Source of the DNA: Treponema sp. UBA4692
GTDB lineage: Bacteria; Spirochaetota; Spirochaetia; Treponematales; Treponemataceae
DNA: 26,230 nt
Direction of reading: 5' to 3'
Assembly: GCA_002404895.1 (NCBI GenBank)
Contig: DHKO01000047.1
Coordinates: forward strand, 1 to 26,230
Below the pieces are notes generated by a model. It saw nothing but the letters and a program-made list of their open reading frames with translations, ran no database searches and was not told where the DNA came from. Shown piece after piece: positions 1 to 6,687 of the stretch. Every line of letters starts with the position of its first letter. Position 1 is the stretch's first letter. Position numbers and translations under genes: made by a program.

Positions 1-734
1 TTAGACTCCAAAAGCTGCTGAACTGTATAAGACACGTTTTTTTCCGCATCGTTTTGAATTTCCACATTGAAAGTGAGCCTCGGCTTTTCACGCGACATAA
101 TGCAGCCTGCCCGCTCTGAAAGAATCCCGATTGACTTTAAGCTTTCACTTCCGCTTTTCGCGTCAAGAACAGAAAGGCTCTGAGCCGTATCCTGCAATTT
201 TTCAAGCGAAACAAGAGCAGAATTTGCAACAGAAAAAGCAAGATAAGGATTTTTTGAGTTTTCAGATTTTTGGATTTTTTCTGCTGCGTTTAAAATTCCA
301 GCAGACAAGATTCCCTGAAATTCGCTTGCCGCATCGCTTTTTTTTATGTAGGCGCAAACCGAATATTCGTTCCGCGCGGAATTAAAAAAGGAATTCGTAA
401 AAGAAACCGCAGGAAGTTTCGTTTCAGACGCGACATTTGTCTCTGAATAAACTGAACGCTGCTTTTCAGTGTTTCCAAACGAAGTTCCAGATGAGCTTTC
501 GCTTCCGTAGAATTTTGAGGTGCTTTTAAAAGAGACATCCGACTCAAAATAAAGCGAGAGCGTTTTTAGCGCGGATTCTTTAGCAGCAGGCTCGTTGAAG
601 CCAGTTCCAACTGCGGAAATGTATTCAGATTCAGGAAACTGCCGGTTCTTATCCTCGCGCCAAAGCGGAAAATCCGCAGAAAAAAGTCTTGAAGCAAAAA
701 TAAAGGCGCACGCAAATAAAATTCTTTTTTTCAT
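1..734 (-). CDS. Secreted LPP20/FlgO-like protein, 3'-truncated by window edge
   Basis: A continuous frame runs from the ATG at 734 to the window edge with no stop in frame; the TAA visible at 1-3 is in another frame. So 244 residues are visible and the C-terminus lies outside. The protein begins with a typical signal peptide (MKKRILFACAFIFASRLFSA, probable cut after FSA) without a lipobox cysteine. The mature start has a tryptophan followed by 'PESEYISAVGTGFNEPAAKE' and 'ALKTLSLYFES', which resembles the P-x-x-YISAVG-x-G pattern of LPP20/FlgO-like envelope proteins. That assignment is by pattern only. The rest is Ser/Lys/Glu-rich and not recognised. A weak GGAAA ribosome-binding site precedes the ATG. 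The gene is divergent from the XRE regulator at 887, and an operator-like repeat lies about 20 bp upstream of its start, so it may be a target of that regulator. Confidence 0.7.
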   Translation of the reverse strand, partial: MKKRILFACAFIFASRLFSADFPLWREDKNRQFPESEYISAVGTGFNEPAAKESALKTLSLYFESDVSFKSTSKFYGSESSSGTSFGNTEKQRSVYSETNVASETKLPAVSFTNSFFNSARNEYSVCAYIKKSDAASEFQGILSAGILNAAEKIQKSENSKNPYLAFSVANSALVSLEKLQDTAQSLSVLDAKSGSESLKSIGILSERAGCIMSREKPRLTFNVEIQNDAEKNVSYTVQQLLES

Positions 735-754
735 GATTTCCATTTTTCAATTTT

Positions 755-770
755 CCAAATATTCACCCAT
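755..770. repeat. Operator-like direct repeat, copy 1
   Basis: CCAAATATTCACCCAT here matches CCAAATATTCAACCAT at 808-823 with one difference, 53 bp apart, in the spacer between two divergent genes. This copy lies just upstream of the gene starting at 734. Binding by the adjacent XRE protein is an inference. Confidence 0.5.
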
Positions 771-802
771 TTTTAACCATAAGCGGTCTTAATATAACAC
801 TT

Positions 803-862
803 AAAATCCAAATATTCAACCATATTTTATTAAAAAATGGCTTATTAAGATATTTGGATTTT
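803..862. promoter_or_regulatory. Large inverted repeat / candidate XRE operator
   Basis: The 13-bp arm AAAATCCAAATAT (803-815) is perfectly repeated in inverse as ATATTTGGATTTT (850-862). Further partial symmetry (CCAT at 820-823, ATGG at 837-840) lies inside. The left arm contains the direct-repeat motif also found at 755-770. The right arm ends 24 bp before the XRE gene's ATG, so a bound protein could block that gene's promoter. Autoregulation is inferred from position. Confidence 0.55.
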
Positions 863-886
863 TGCGTCTTTGTTCAAAATAATGCT

Positions 887-1216
887 ATGAAATCTTCAGA
901 CATTCAAAAAAGGCTGGCGGAAAACCTAAAGCGAATCAGAAAGCAGCAAAAGCTCACTCAGTTTGAGCTTGCGGAAAAGGCGGGAATTTCTGACGAGACG
1001 ATAAAAAACATCGAGCTTTGCAAAACCTGGACCAGCGAAAAAACGCTCTCGCAGATTACAGATTCATTGCAGGTTGACATTCACACGCTTTTTCTTCCAA
1101 TCGCTTCAAGTTTTGACAGGCAGATTTCAGACGCCTCCAAGCAAATCAAGGAGAATATAATAGAAAACTTACGGAAATTTATTGATGAAAATTTACGGAA
1201 AATGGCAAATGAATGA
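887..1216 (+). CDS. XRE/Cro-type HTH transcriptional regulator
   Basis: 109 aa. An XRE/HTH_3 domain covers roughly residues 8-62, with the typical RIRKQQKLTQFELAEKAGIS helix-turn-helix and the IELCKTWTSEKTL recognition/third-helix region. The C-terminal 45 residues are charged and probably helical, a plausible dimerisation tail. The start at 887 is preferred over an upstream in-frame ATG at 854, because 854 falls inside the inverted repeat and the HTH alignment begins near MKSSDIQKRL. No good Shine-Dalgarno is visible. The gene is divergent from the secreted-protein gene at 734, with repeated operator-like sequences between them, so local repression and autoregulation are the simplest model. 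The ligand and targets are unknown. Confidence 0.85.
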   Translation: MKSSDIQKRLAENLKRIRKQQKLTQFELAEKAGISDETIKNIELCKTWTSEKTLSQITDSLQVDIHTLFLPIASSFDRQISDASKQIKENIIENLRKFIDENLRKMANE

Positions 1217-1294
1217 TTTTCAGACTCGATTAGATTCTTTTTGACTATGCCGCAGCAAAATTTCGAGTTTTTCAAAAATTGAGGTCAATAAGCC

Positions 1295-1323
1295 TTGACG
1301 TTTTATCATAATTTAGATAATAT
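1295..1323 (+). promoter_or_regulatory. Sigma70 promoter of tRNA-Leu
   Basis: TTGACG (1295-1300), a 17-bp spacer and TAATAT (1318-1323) lie 13 bp before the mature tRNA 5' end. Near-consensus hexamers at ideal spacing. Confidence 0.8.
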
Positions 1324-1336
1324 ACAAAAACATTCT

Positions 1337-1420
1337 GCCCGGGTGGCGGAATTGGCAGACGCGTTAGGTTCAGGTCCTAATGAGGGCAACTTCATAGGGG
1401 TTCAAGTCCCCTCCCGGGCA
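1337..1420 (+). tRNA. tRNA-Leu (anticodon CAG)
   Basis: Acceptor arms GCCCGGG (1337-1343) and CCCGGGC (1413-1419) pair fully, with A1420 as discriminator. The anticodon stem TTAGG/CCTAA encloses the loop TTCAGGT, giving anticodon CAG. A long variable arm follows (TGAGGGCAACTTCA), as expected for class II tRNA-Leu, then a standard T-arm with GGTTCAAGTCC. The CCA end is not encoded. It is followed by a strong terminator at 1448. Confidence 0.97.
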
Positions 1421-1447
1421 AAGATTTTCTAATTTTTTCAAGGAAGG

Positions 1448-1470
1448 CAGCCGAAACAAGGCTGTTTTTT
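1448..1470 (+). terminator. Intrinsic terminator of tRNA-Leu
   Basis: The stem CAGCC (1448-1452)/GGCTG (1460-1464) is followed by six T residues. Confidence 0.75.
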
Positions 1471-1513
1471 ATTCCCTTTTAAATTCCATCAAATTCTTAA
1501 ATCATAAAGAGAC

Positions 1514-1570
1514 AAAAAATCCCCGGCATGAGAACCGTTTTTCGCCTCACAACCGGGGATTTTATTTTTT
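1514..1570 (-). terminator. Intrinsic terminator of rho (works on both strands)
   Basis: The stem AAAATCCCCGG (1516-1526)/CCGGGGATTTT (1553-1563) has an inner TGAG/CTCA stem. The minus strand ends in a U-run (plus-strand A-run ending at 1519), just past the rho stop. The plus strand also has a T-rich tail (1560-1570), so it can back up the tRNA terminator. Confidence 0.85.
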
Positions 1571-1578
1571 AGTTTTTA

Positions 1579-3507
1579 TCAGTCAACAGCGGCTGAACCA
1601 GTGTTCATATTCGCAAGGAAAGCCTCGTTGTTCCGGCTTTTCTTCATCTGGTTCAAAATCAGCTCAAGAATATCGACATCTTCCATCGGGCTTATGACTT
1701 TTCTAAGAACCCAAAGTTTCTGCAAAGTCGCCTCGTCAAGAAGAAGCTCCTCTTTTCGCGTGCCTGACTTTTTGATGTTGATTGCGGGGAAAAGACGGCG
1801 CTCGGCAAGCTTTCGGTCAAGGTCAATCTCGGAGTTTCCAGTTCCCTTGAATTCCTCAAAGATAACCTCGTCCATTCGGCTTCCAGTGTCAATCAAAGCC
1901 GTCGAAATGATTGTGAGAGAGCCTCCCTCCTCAATGTTTCTCGCGGCTCCAAAGAATCTCTTCGGCTTGAACAAGGCATTAGAGTCAACACCGCCCGAAA
2001 GGACTTTTCCAGAAGTCTGGACAGTCTGGTTGTAGGCACGCGCAAGACGCGTAATCGAGTCCAAAAGAATCACAACATCGCGTTTATGCTCAACAAGCCG
2101 TTTCGCTTTTTCAAGAACCATTTCCGCCACTTGAACATGGCGAGTCGGCTGCTCGTCAAAAGTTGAAGAAATCACCTCGCCTTTTATCGCGCGTTCCATG
2201 TCGGTAACTTCCTCAGGACGCTCATCGATAAGAAGAACGATAAGGTAAACTTCAGGATTGTTCGCGACAATCGCGTTGGCGATTTTCTGCATGATTGTCG
2301 TTTTTCCGGCTTTTGGAGGCGCGACAATCAAAAGACGCTGGCCTTTTCCAATCGGGGCAAAAAGGTCGATAATTCTCGTGCTGTATTCTTCAGAAACAGT
2401 CTCAAGCTTGAATCTTTCTTTAGGATAAAGCGGTGTCAAATTTTCAAAAGGAACTCTTGTCTGCGCGACTCTCGGCTCGTCAAAATTCACAGACATAATT
2501 CTAAGAAGCGCGAAGAATCTCTCGCCCTCTTTTGGAGAACGCGTCTGACCGTAAACTGTGTCGCCTGTTTTTAGATTGAAAAGCCGAATCTGGCTCGGGG
2601 AAATGTAAATGTCATCAGGTCCTGGAAGATAGCTGTTCTGCGGGCTTCTCAAAAATCCATAGCCGTCCGGCAAAATTTCAAGCGCGCCGGAAGCAAAAAT
2701 CAGTCCGCCATGCTCTGTGTGGGCTTTTAGAATTACAAAAATCAAGTCCTGCTTTTTCAGCGCAGGAAGCTCTTCCTCTGGATAGCCGTACTCGACAGCC
2801 TTCAAGCGAAGCTCCGGCATGCTCATTTTTGTAAGGTCGTTTATAAGAAGTTTTGGCTTAGCCTCAAATTCTTCAGGATTTTCGATAATTTGCTGCTGGG
2901 CTGTAGCTTCGTCGCGCGCCGCATTTCTTGCCGCAATTCTCTCGCGGTAGCTCATTCTGCGGTAATTTCCGTTTCTGTTGTTGTCCCAGCGTCTGTTCGG
3001 CTGGCGGCGGTAATAATACTGACCTTCGCCGGAAGAATTTTCTTCGTTTTGGCTTTGATTTTCTCCAGACTGACTCTCGCCTGAATTTCCGTCAGAATTA
3101 CGCAATTCGGAATTGCGAAATTCGGAATTTCTCAATTCCGATTCATTAGATTCTGAATCTTTAGATTCAAAATTTTGCGATTCACAGCCCGTTCCATTGT
3201 TTTCTGCTGTTACAGCTGCATTTTCAGATTCTGTTTTTTCAGGATTTTCAGTTTTCGCAACAATTCTTCTTCGCCTTACAACTCTTACAGGTTTTTCATT
3301 TTCTGATGAGGCAGAATCATTTTCGCCTTGTTCTGATGAAACTGCTGAATTTGCTGAAACCTGCGCAAAGTCTTCACCTTGGGACTCAGCCGCCAGAGGT
3401 GCAGATTCATAAGACTGCGGCTGCAAGTCAAGCTCCAGCTGTGCGTTTTCCTTTTCCACGCTCTCGTCCGCTTTCGGTGCTGAACGGCGTCTAGAAATCA
3501 GTGCCAT
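1579..3507 (-). CDS. rho: Transcription termination factor Rho with long N-terminal extension
   Basis: 642 aa, against about 420 for E. coli Rho. Residues about 217-262 form the Rho N-terminal helical domain (PKLLINDLTKMSMPELRLKA). The RNA-binding cold-shock-like domain follows (GALEILPDGYGFLRSPQNSY, about 275-345). The RecA-type ATPase core has Walker A PPKAGKTT (397-404) and a Walker B region with VVILLDSITRLARAYN. Rho is a hexameric RNA helicase that ends transcription at rut sites. The first 215 residues are an extra disordered segment: acidic Ser/Glu/Asn-rich to about 160, with the tandem unit (E)(L/F)RNS around 124-138. A basic RRQPNRRWDNNRNGNYRRMS patch then covers about 167-185. Start: ATGGCACTG at 3507 with GGAG 8 nt upstream. 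It has its own promoter at 3656-3685, a leader of about 140 nt, and a strong terminator. Confidence 0.97.
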   Translation of the reverse strand: MALISRRRSAPKADESVEKENAQLELDLQPQSYESAPLAAESQGEDFAQVSANSAVSSEQGENDSASSENEKPVRVVRRRRIVAKTENPEKTESENAAVTAENNGTGCESQNFESKDSESNESELRNSEFRNSELRNSDGNSGESQSGENQSQNEENSSGEGQYYYRRQPNRRWDNNRNGNYRRMSYRERIAARNAARDEATAQQQIIENPEEFEAKPKLLINDLTKMSMPELRLKAVEYGYPEEELPALKKQDLIFVILKAHTEHGGLIFASGALEILPDGYGFLRSPQNSYLPGPDDIYISPSQIRLFNLKTGDTVYGQTRSPKEGERFFALLRIMSVNFDEPRVAQTRVPFENLTPLYPKERFKLETVSEEYSTRIIDLFAPIGKGQRLLIVAPPKAGKTTIMQKIANAIVANNPEVYLIVLLIDERPEEVTDMERAIKGEVISSTFDEQPTRHVQVAEMVLEKAKRLVEHKRDVVILLDSITRLARAYNQTVQTSGKVLSGGVDSNALFKPKRFFGAARNIEEGGSLTIISTALIDTGSRMDEVIFEEFKGTGNSEIDLDRKLAERRLFPAINIKKSGTRKEELLLDEATLQKLWVLRKVISPMEDVDILELILNQMKKSRNNEAFLANMNTGSAAVD

Positions 3508-3655
3508 TTAGTTTTCTCCATGAGAATAATAAAGATTTAAAATAAAAAGAAATGAACTTGTCATTGATAACAAATTAAGCAAACCAAAAAGTCTGCATCT
3601 ATAAATAATTTTCAGTGATTTTTATAAAGAAAGAAAATTAGATTTGAATGGAAAT

Positions 3656-3685
3656 ATTATATCTCTAAGCGATTTTTATTGTCAA
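3656..3685 (-). promoter_or_regulatory. Sigma70 promoter of rho
   Basis: On the minus strand, TTGACA (3685-3680), an 18-bp spacer, then TATAAT (3661-3656): two perfect hexamers. Transcription would begin near 3649, giving a leader of about 140 nt before the rho ATG. A long leader is known for rho autoregulation in other bacteria; whether that applies here is inference. Confidence 0.8.
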
Positions 3686-3697
3686 TATCTAAAATGC

Positions 3698-4123
3698 CTA
3701 CCGAGGCTCGTCAGATTTCAGAACCATCGCCTGCTTATACTCGTCAGAAGCAACAGAAAAAATATTCACATCGGGAACAGAATCAATCATCGAAATTTGC
3801 CCCTCAAAATCGACATCATCGGCAATTCTAATTCTTCCAGTCTTCACATCTCCGTGAACAACGCTTCCAGAACACATTTCCACACGCTCTGGAGCATCAA
3901 TATCGCCTGTAACTTTTCCAGAAATTGTGATCGAATTGGCAGCCATCGCAGAAACCGAGCAGACAGCAGTTTTTTCAATCTCCAAGTCGCCTGTCGCCCT
4001 GATTTCTCCATTGAATTTTCCTGTGATAACAAGATTGTCTGTAAATTCAAGAATTCCGTCGAATTCGGTTTCCTGACCAAAAACCGTAAGATTTTTTTTG
4101 CCTTTTGATTCTGCCATATTCAC
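3698..4123 (-). CDS. Bactofilin (polymer-forming cytoskeletal protein)
   Basis: 141 aa from a GTG at 4123. An ATG at 4117 (MAESKGKKNL) is two codons inside and equally likely as the start. A central beta-helix region of about 100 residues shows the regular 'TDNLVITGKFNGEI...GDLEIEKTA...ANSITISGKVTGDIDAPERV' pattern of the bactofilin family (formerly DUF583). The N-terminal tail is short and charged, and no transmembrane helix is present. Bactofilins polymerise without nucleotide and scaffold cell-shape or envelope machinery; in spirochaetes they are linked to helical shape. The gene ends 13 bp before the rho promoter and follows the HU gene by 174 bp. Confidence 0.9.
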   Translation of the reverse strand: MNMAESKGKKNLTVFGQETEFDGILEFTDNLVITGKFNGEIRATGDLEIEKTAVCSVSAMAANSITISGKVTGDIDAPERVEMCSGSVVHGDVKTGRIRIADDVDFEGQISMIDSVPDVNIFSVASDEYKQAMVLKSDEPR

Positions 4124-4297
4124 AATTTACCAAAAATAACTGATAATTTCAACTTCGCTTTTTGCGACCGACTTTTCGGACTTCAACTGCCGCTTTTTTG
4201 CGGTTTATTCGATAAAAAAAATCCAGCGAAACCGTTATTTATAATACATTTACAATACAGAAAGTCATCTATCAAAAAGATATAAAATAATCTGACT

Positions 4298-4612
4298 TTA
4301 ATCAGGAGATTTTTCTTCAACAGAAAGACTCCAAAGGCTGTTTTTTAGCTCCTGACCAGCTCTAAAAGCCGCGATATAATGAGGCTTCACAGAAACTTCC
4401 TCGCCTGTTTTCGGGTTCCGCGCATTTTCCCTGCCTTTTCTTAAGCGAAGCTCAAAAGTTCCAAAGCCGCGAAGCTCAATCGCATTTCCGTCTTCAAGCG
4501 ACTTTTTCACCTGCCTCAAAAACGAATCAATGGCTTTCTGGGCAATTTTTCTTTCGATTCCAGACTCCGCGTAAACCGCCTCGACCAAATCCGTCTTGGT
4601 AATCTTTTCCAT
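4298..4612 (-). CDS. HU/IHF-family DNA-binding protein
   Basis: 104 aa, close to the 90-100 of the family. It shows the N-terminal helical dimerisation part (KTDLVEAVYAESGIERKIAQ), the GFGTFELRLRKGRE strand and the DNA-intercalating arm NPKTGEEVSVKPHYIAAFRAG. It carries about ten extra residues at the C-terminus (SLSVEEKSPD). HU proteins bend and compact DNA. GGTGA lies upstream of the ATG. It is separated from rpsT by a strong terminator, so it must have its own promoter or rely on leakage. HU and IHF subunits cannot be told apart by eye. Confidence 0.93.
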   Translation of the reverse strand: MEKITKTDLVEAVYAESGIERKIAQKAIDSFLRQVKKSLEDGNAIELRGFGTFELRLRKGRENARNPKTGEEVSVKPHYIAAFRAGQELKNSLWSLSVEEKSPD

Positions 4613-4644
4613 TTTTCACCGTTCTCTGCGTTTTCAATTTTTAT

Positions 4645-4679
4645 AAAAAAAATAAGCTATCCGTTTTTCGGATAGCTTT
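4645..4679 (-). terminator. Intrinsic terminator of rpsT
   Basis: The perfect 9-bp stem AGCTATCCG (4655-4663)/CGGATAGCT (4669-4677) has a 5-nt loop. On the minus strand it is followed by TA and a run of U (plus-strand A-run 4645-4652). Confidence 0.9.
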
Positions 4680-4701
4680 GAAAGATTCAGATAATCTTCA
4701 A

Positions 4702-4989
4702 TTACTCAGCAGCTTTCGCAGCGAATGTCGCGTTGAACAAGTTCTGCATGCGAGACTTCTTGCGAGAAACAGCATTGCGTTTTGCAACTCCCTTGCTTCT
4801 TGCTGAATCAAGCTTTGAAGTCAATATTCTAAGTTTCTCTTCTGCAAGTTTCTGATCTTTTGCCTGAACAGCTTCTACAAACTGCTTTGCATAAGTACGG
4901 CACTCGCTTTTGATTGCTTTGTTGTGCATACGACGTTTTTCGCTCTGCTCAAATCTTTTCTCTGCAGATGACTTTTTCTTTCCTGCCAT
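4702..4989 (-). CDS. rpsT: 30S ribosomal protein S20
   Basis: 95 aa from the ATG at 4989 (MAGKKKSSAEKRFEQSEKRR). This start is chosen because GGGGGA lies 7 nt upstream and S20 proteins begin this way; an in-frame codon at 5028 would add 13 unrelated residues. The protein is the usual all-helical, Lys/Arg-rich S20 with NKAIKSECRTYAKQF, SKLDSARSKG and the KNAVSRKKSR-like C-terminal part (here RNAVSRKKSRMQNLF). It binds 16S rRNA near the base of the body of the small subunit. It lies downstream of tRNA-Glu behind a terminator and has its own terminator. Confidence 0.95.
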   Translation of the reverse strand: MAGKKKSSAEKRFEQSEKRRMHNKAIKSECRTYAKQFVEAVQAKDQKLAEEKLRILTSKLDSARSKGVAKRNAVSRKKSRMQNLFNATFAAKAAE

Positions 4990-5034
4990 AGGAAAATCCC
5001 CCAAAAAATTTAATGATAGGTTTTTCAATAAAAT

Positions 5035-5065
5035 AAAAAACCTTGCAACACTAAAAGCTGCAAGG
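5035..5065 (-). terminator. Intrinsic terminator of tRNA-Glu
   Basis: On the minus strand CCTTGCA...TGCAAGG (plus 5041-5065) is followed by six U (plus 5035-5040). Confidence 0.85.
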
Positions 5066-5074
5066 TAGATATAG

Positions 5075-5146
5075 CATCTCCTAGCAGAATTGAACTGCTG
5101 TTGTCGGGATGAAAACCCGATGTCCTAACCACTAGACGAAGGAGAC
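5075..5146 (-). tRNA. tRNA-Glu (anticodon TTC)
   Basis: 72 nt. The acceptor stem GTCTCCT/AGGAGAT has one G-U pair at the first position. The D-arm region reads TCGTCTAGTGGTTAGGAC. The anticodon stem TCGGG/CCCGA encloses TTTTCAT, giving anticodon TTC. The T-arm is AGCAG-TTCAATT-CTGCT. No CCA is encoded. It has a sigma70 promoter at 5179-5207 and its own terminator. Confidence 0.97.
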
Positions 5147-5178
5147 ATCTCTGCAACTCCATTAGAGCTGACTTTGAT

Positions 5179-5207
5179 ATACTAACAAAACAAAAAAATT
5201 GTGTCAA
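5179..5207 (-). promoter_or_regulatory. Sigma70 promoter of tRNA-Glu
   Basis: On the minus strand TTGACA (5207-5202), a 17-bp spacer, TAGTAT (5184-5179). The predicted start is about 26 nt before the mature tRNA 5' end. Confidence 0.8.
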
Positions 5208-5268
5208 CAAGCAAAATAGAATAAATTTTCTCTTCGGCATTTTTCCGTTTTTTCTAAAGTTTTTAGTT

Positions 5269-6687
5269 TCATTCGATTCCGTACTCGTCGATTTTTCGGT
5301 GAAGAGTTTTCCGCCCGATTTTCAAGATGTCGGCGGCGCGTGTTTTGTTTCCGTCGCAGTAAGCAAGCGTGTTTTCAATTATGATTTTTTCACATTCTTC
5401 CATTGTCGAGCCGAGCGGAATCACAATATCCGAAACCGAATTGAAGCTGCTGATTTTCTCAGGCAAATCTTTCAAAGTGATTTCGTTCCCGGAGCAAAGA
5501 ACCACCGCGCTTTCAACCGCATGCTGAAGCTCCCTGATATTTCCCGGCCAGACGTAGCGAATCATCGCCTTGCGCGCTTTCTCCTCGATTTTTATGTTAT
5601 CCTTGCCGTTTTCTTTTGCATAGCGTTCAGCAAAGCTGTCAATAAAAAGCGAAATGTCATCTTTTCGCTCCCTAAGCGGCGGAACTTCAATCTGGATTCC
5701 ATTAAGACGAAAATACAAATCCTCGCGGAATCTTCCAGCCTTTACTTCCTCTTCAAGATTCTTGTTTGTTGCGGCAATCACCCGGACATCGACCTCAATC
5801 GGCTCCTCGCCTCCGACCCTTTCAAATTTTCTTTCCTGAAGGACGCGGAGAAGCTTAACCTGAACAGAAGGATTTATCTCGCCGATTTCATCAAGAAAAA
5901 TTGTGCCACCGTCTGCAAGCTCGAATTTTCCCTTGTGCGCGGAATATGCGTCTGTAAAAGCACCCTTCTCGTGTCCGAAAAGCTCGCTCTCAAGCAAAGT
6001 CTCGCTCAAAGACGAGCAGACAACGGGAATAAAAGGCTTTTGAGCGCGGTTCGACTCCAGATGAATCTCGTTTGCGACAACTTCCTTTCCAGTTCCGGTC
6101 TCGCCTGTGATTAAAACGCTGATTTTTGAGGAAGCGACTTTTGAAATAAGCTCGCGCACTTTTAAAATCGCAGGGCTTTTTCCGATGAACTGATTTTTTT
6201 CAGATTTTAATGACTCTTTTCCGTCATTTTTTCCGATTTTTTCCGACTTTTCATCAGAACTGACTTTTTGATTTTCCGATTTTTGCTGGACTTGCTGGAC
6301 AATTTTTAGCTCAGGGCTTTCCTCGCGGTTTTTCAACGCTTTTTTTACAATTGTCTCAAGCTGCTCAAGGTTAAGAGGCTTTGTAAGAAAATCGTAAGCT
6401 CCGTTCTGCATCGCCTTTACAGCTGCATCAATTGAGCCATGCCCCGTCAGAACAATTACAGGAATTCCAGGCATTTTTGTCGTAATCTGCCTCAAAACCT
6501 CATCGCCTGAAATTCCGCCCGGCATACGCAAGTCGGTGATCACAAGGTCAATCTGCTCGTTCTTTACAGTTTCAAGCCCTTCTTTTCCGTTTGAAGCAAG
6601 CTTTACATCGTATCCGTCCATTTCAAAGTCAGCGGCAAGCCCCTCGCGGATATTTTTCTCGTCGTCGATTATCAAAATTTTGCTCAT
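5269..6687 (-). CDS. NtrC/AtoC-family sigma54-dependent response regulator
   Basis: 472 aa. The receiver domain (1-120) has the acidic pair DD at 8-9, the phospho-acceptor Asp52 (VITDLRMPGG) and Lys103 (TKPLN). A hydrophilic Lys/Glu/Ser linker (about 125-165) is longer than usual. The AAA+ domain has Walker A GETGTGKE (195-202) and the sigma54-contact loop GAFTDA (242-247), which is intact. The C-terminus is a Fis-type HTH (NKTRAADILKIGRKTLHRKI). It should drive sigma54 promoters after phosphorylation by the kinase encoded just upstream. The ATG overlaps the kinase stop (ATGA), with GGAG 8 nt upstream. An AtoS/AtoC-like pair is also annotated in T. pallidum (from memory). Target genes are not shown here. 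Confidence 0.96.
   Translation of the reverse strand: MSKILIIDDEKNIREGLAADFEMDGYDVKLASNGKEGLETVKNEQIDLVITDLRMPGGISGDEVLRQITTKMPGIPVIVLTGHGSIDAAVKAMQNGAYDFLTKPLNLEQLETIVKKALKNREESPELKIVQQVQQKSENQKVSSDEKSEKIGKNDGKESLKSEKNQFIGKSPAILKVRELISKVASSKISVLITGETGTGKEVVANEIHLESNRAQKPFIPVVCSSLSETLLESELFGHEKGAFTDAYSAHKGKFELADGGTIFLDEIGEINPSVQVKLLRVLQERKFERVGGEEPIEVDVRVIAATNKNLEEEVKAGRFREDLYFRLNGIQIEVPPLRERKDDISLFIDSFAERYAKENGKDNIKIEEKARKAMIRYVWPGNIRELQHAVESAVVLCSGNEITLKDLPEKISSFNSVSDIVIPLGSTMEECEKIIIENTLAYCDGNKTRAADILKIGRKTLHRKIDEYGIE

Noticed and set aside
1..3. TAA at the window's left end as the stop of the first gene
   Set aside because: The frame followed from the ATG at 734 reads TCT then AA at the edge, so that TAA is out of frame and the gene continues outside.
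3090..3150. CRISPR-like repeats in the rho N-terminal region
   Set aside because: The AATTCGGAATT-type repeats are short, adjacent without spacers, and in frame with rho as a protein repeat.
3644..4108. 154-codon plus-strand frame opposite the bactofilin gene
   Set aside because: The minus-strand bactofilin pattern is clear; this frame is its antisense shadow and also overlaps the rho promoter.
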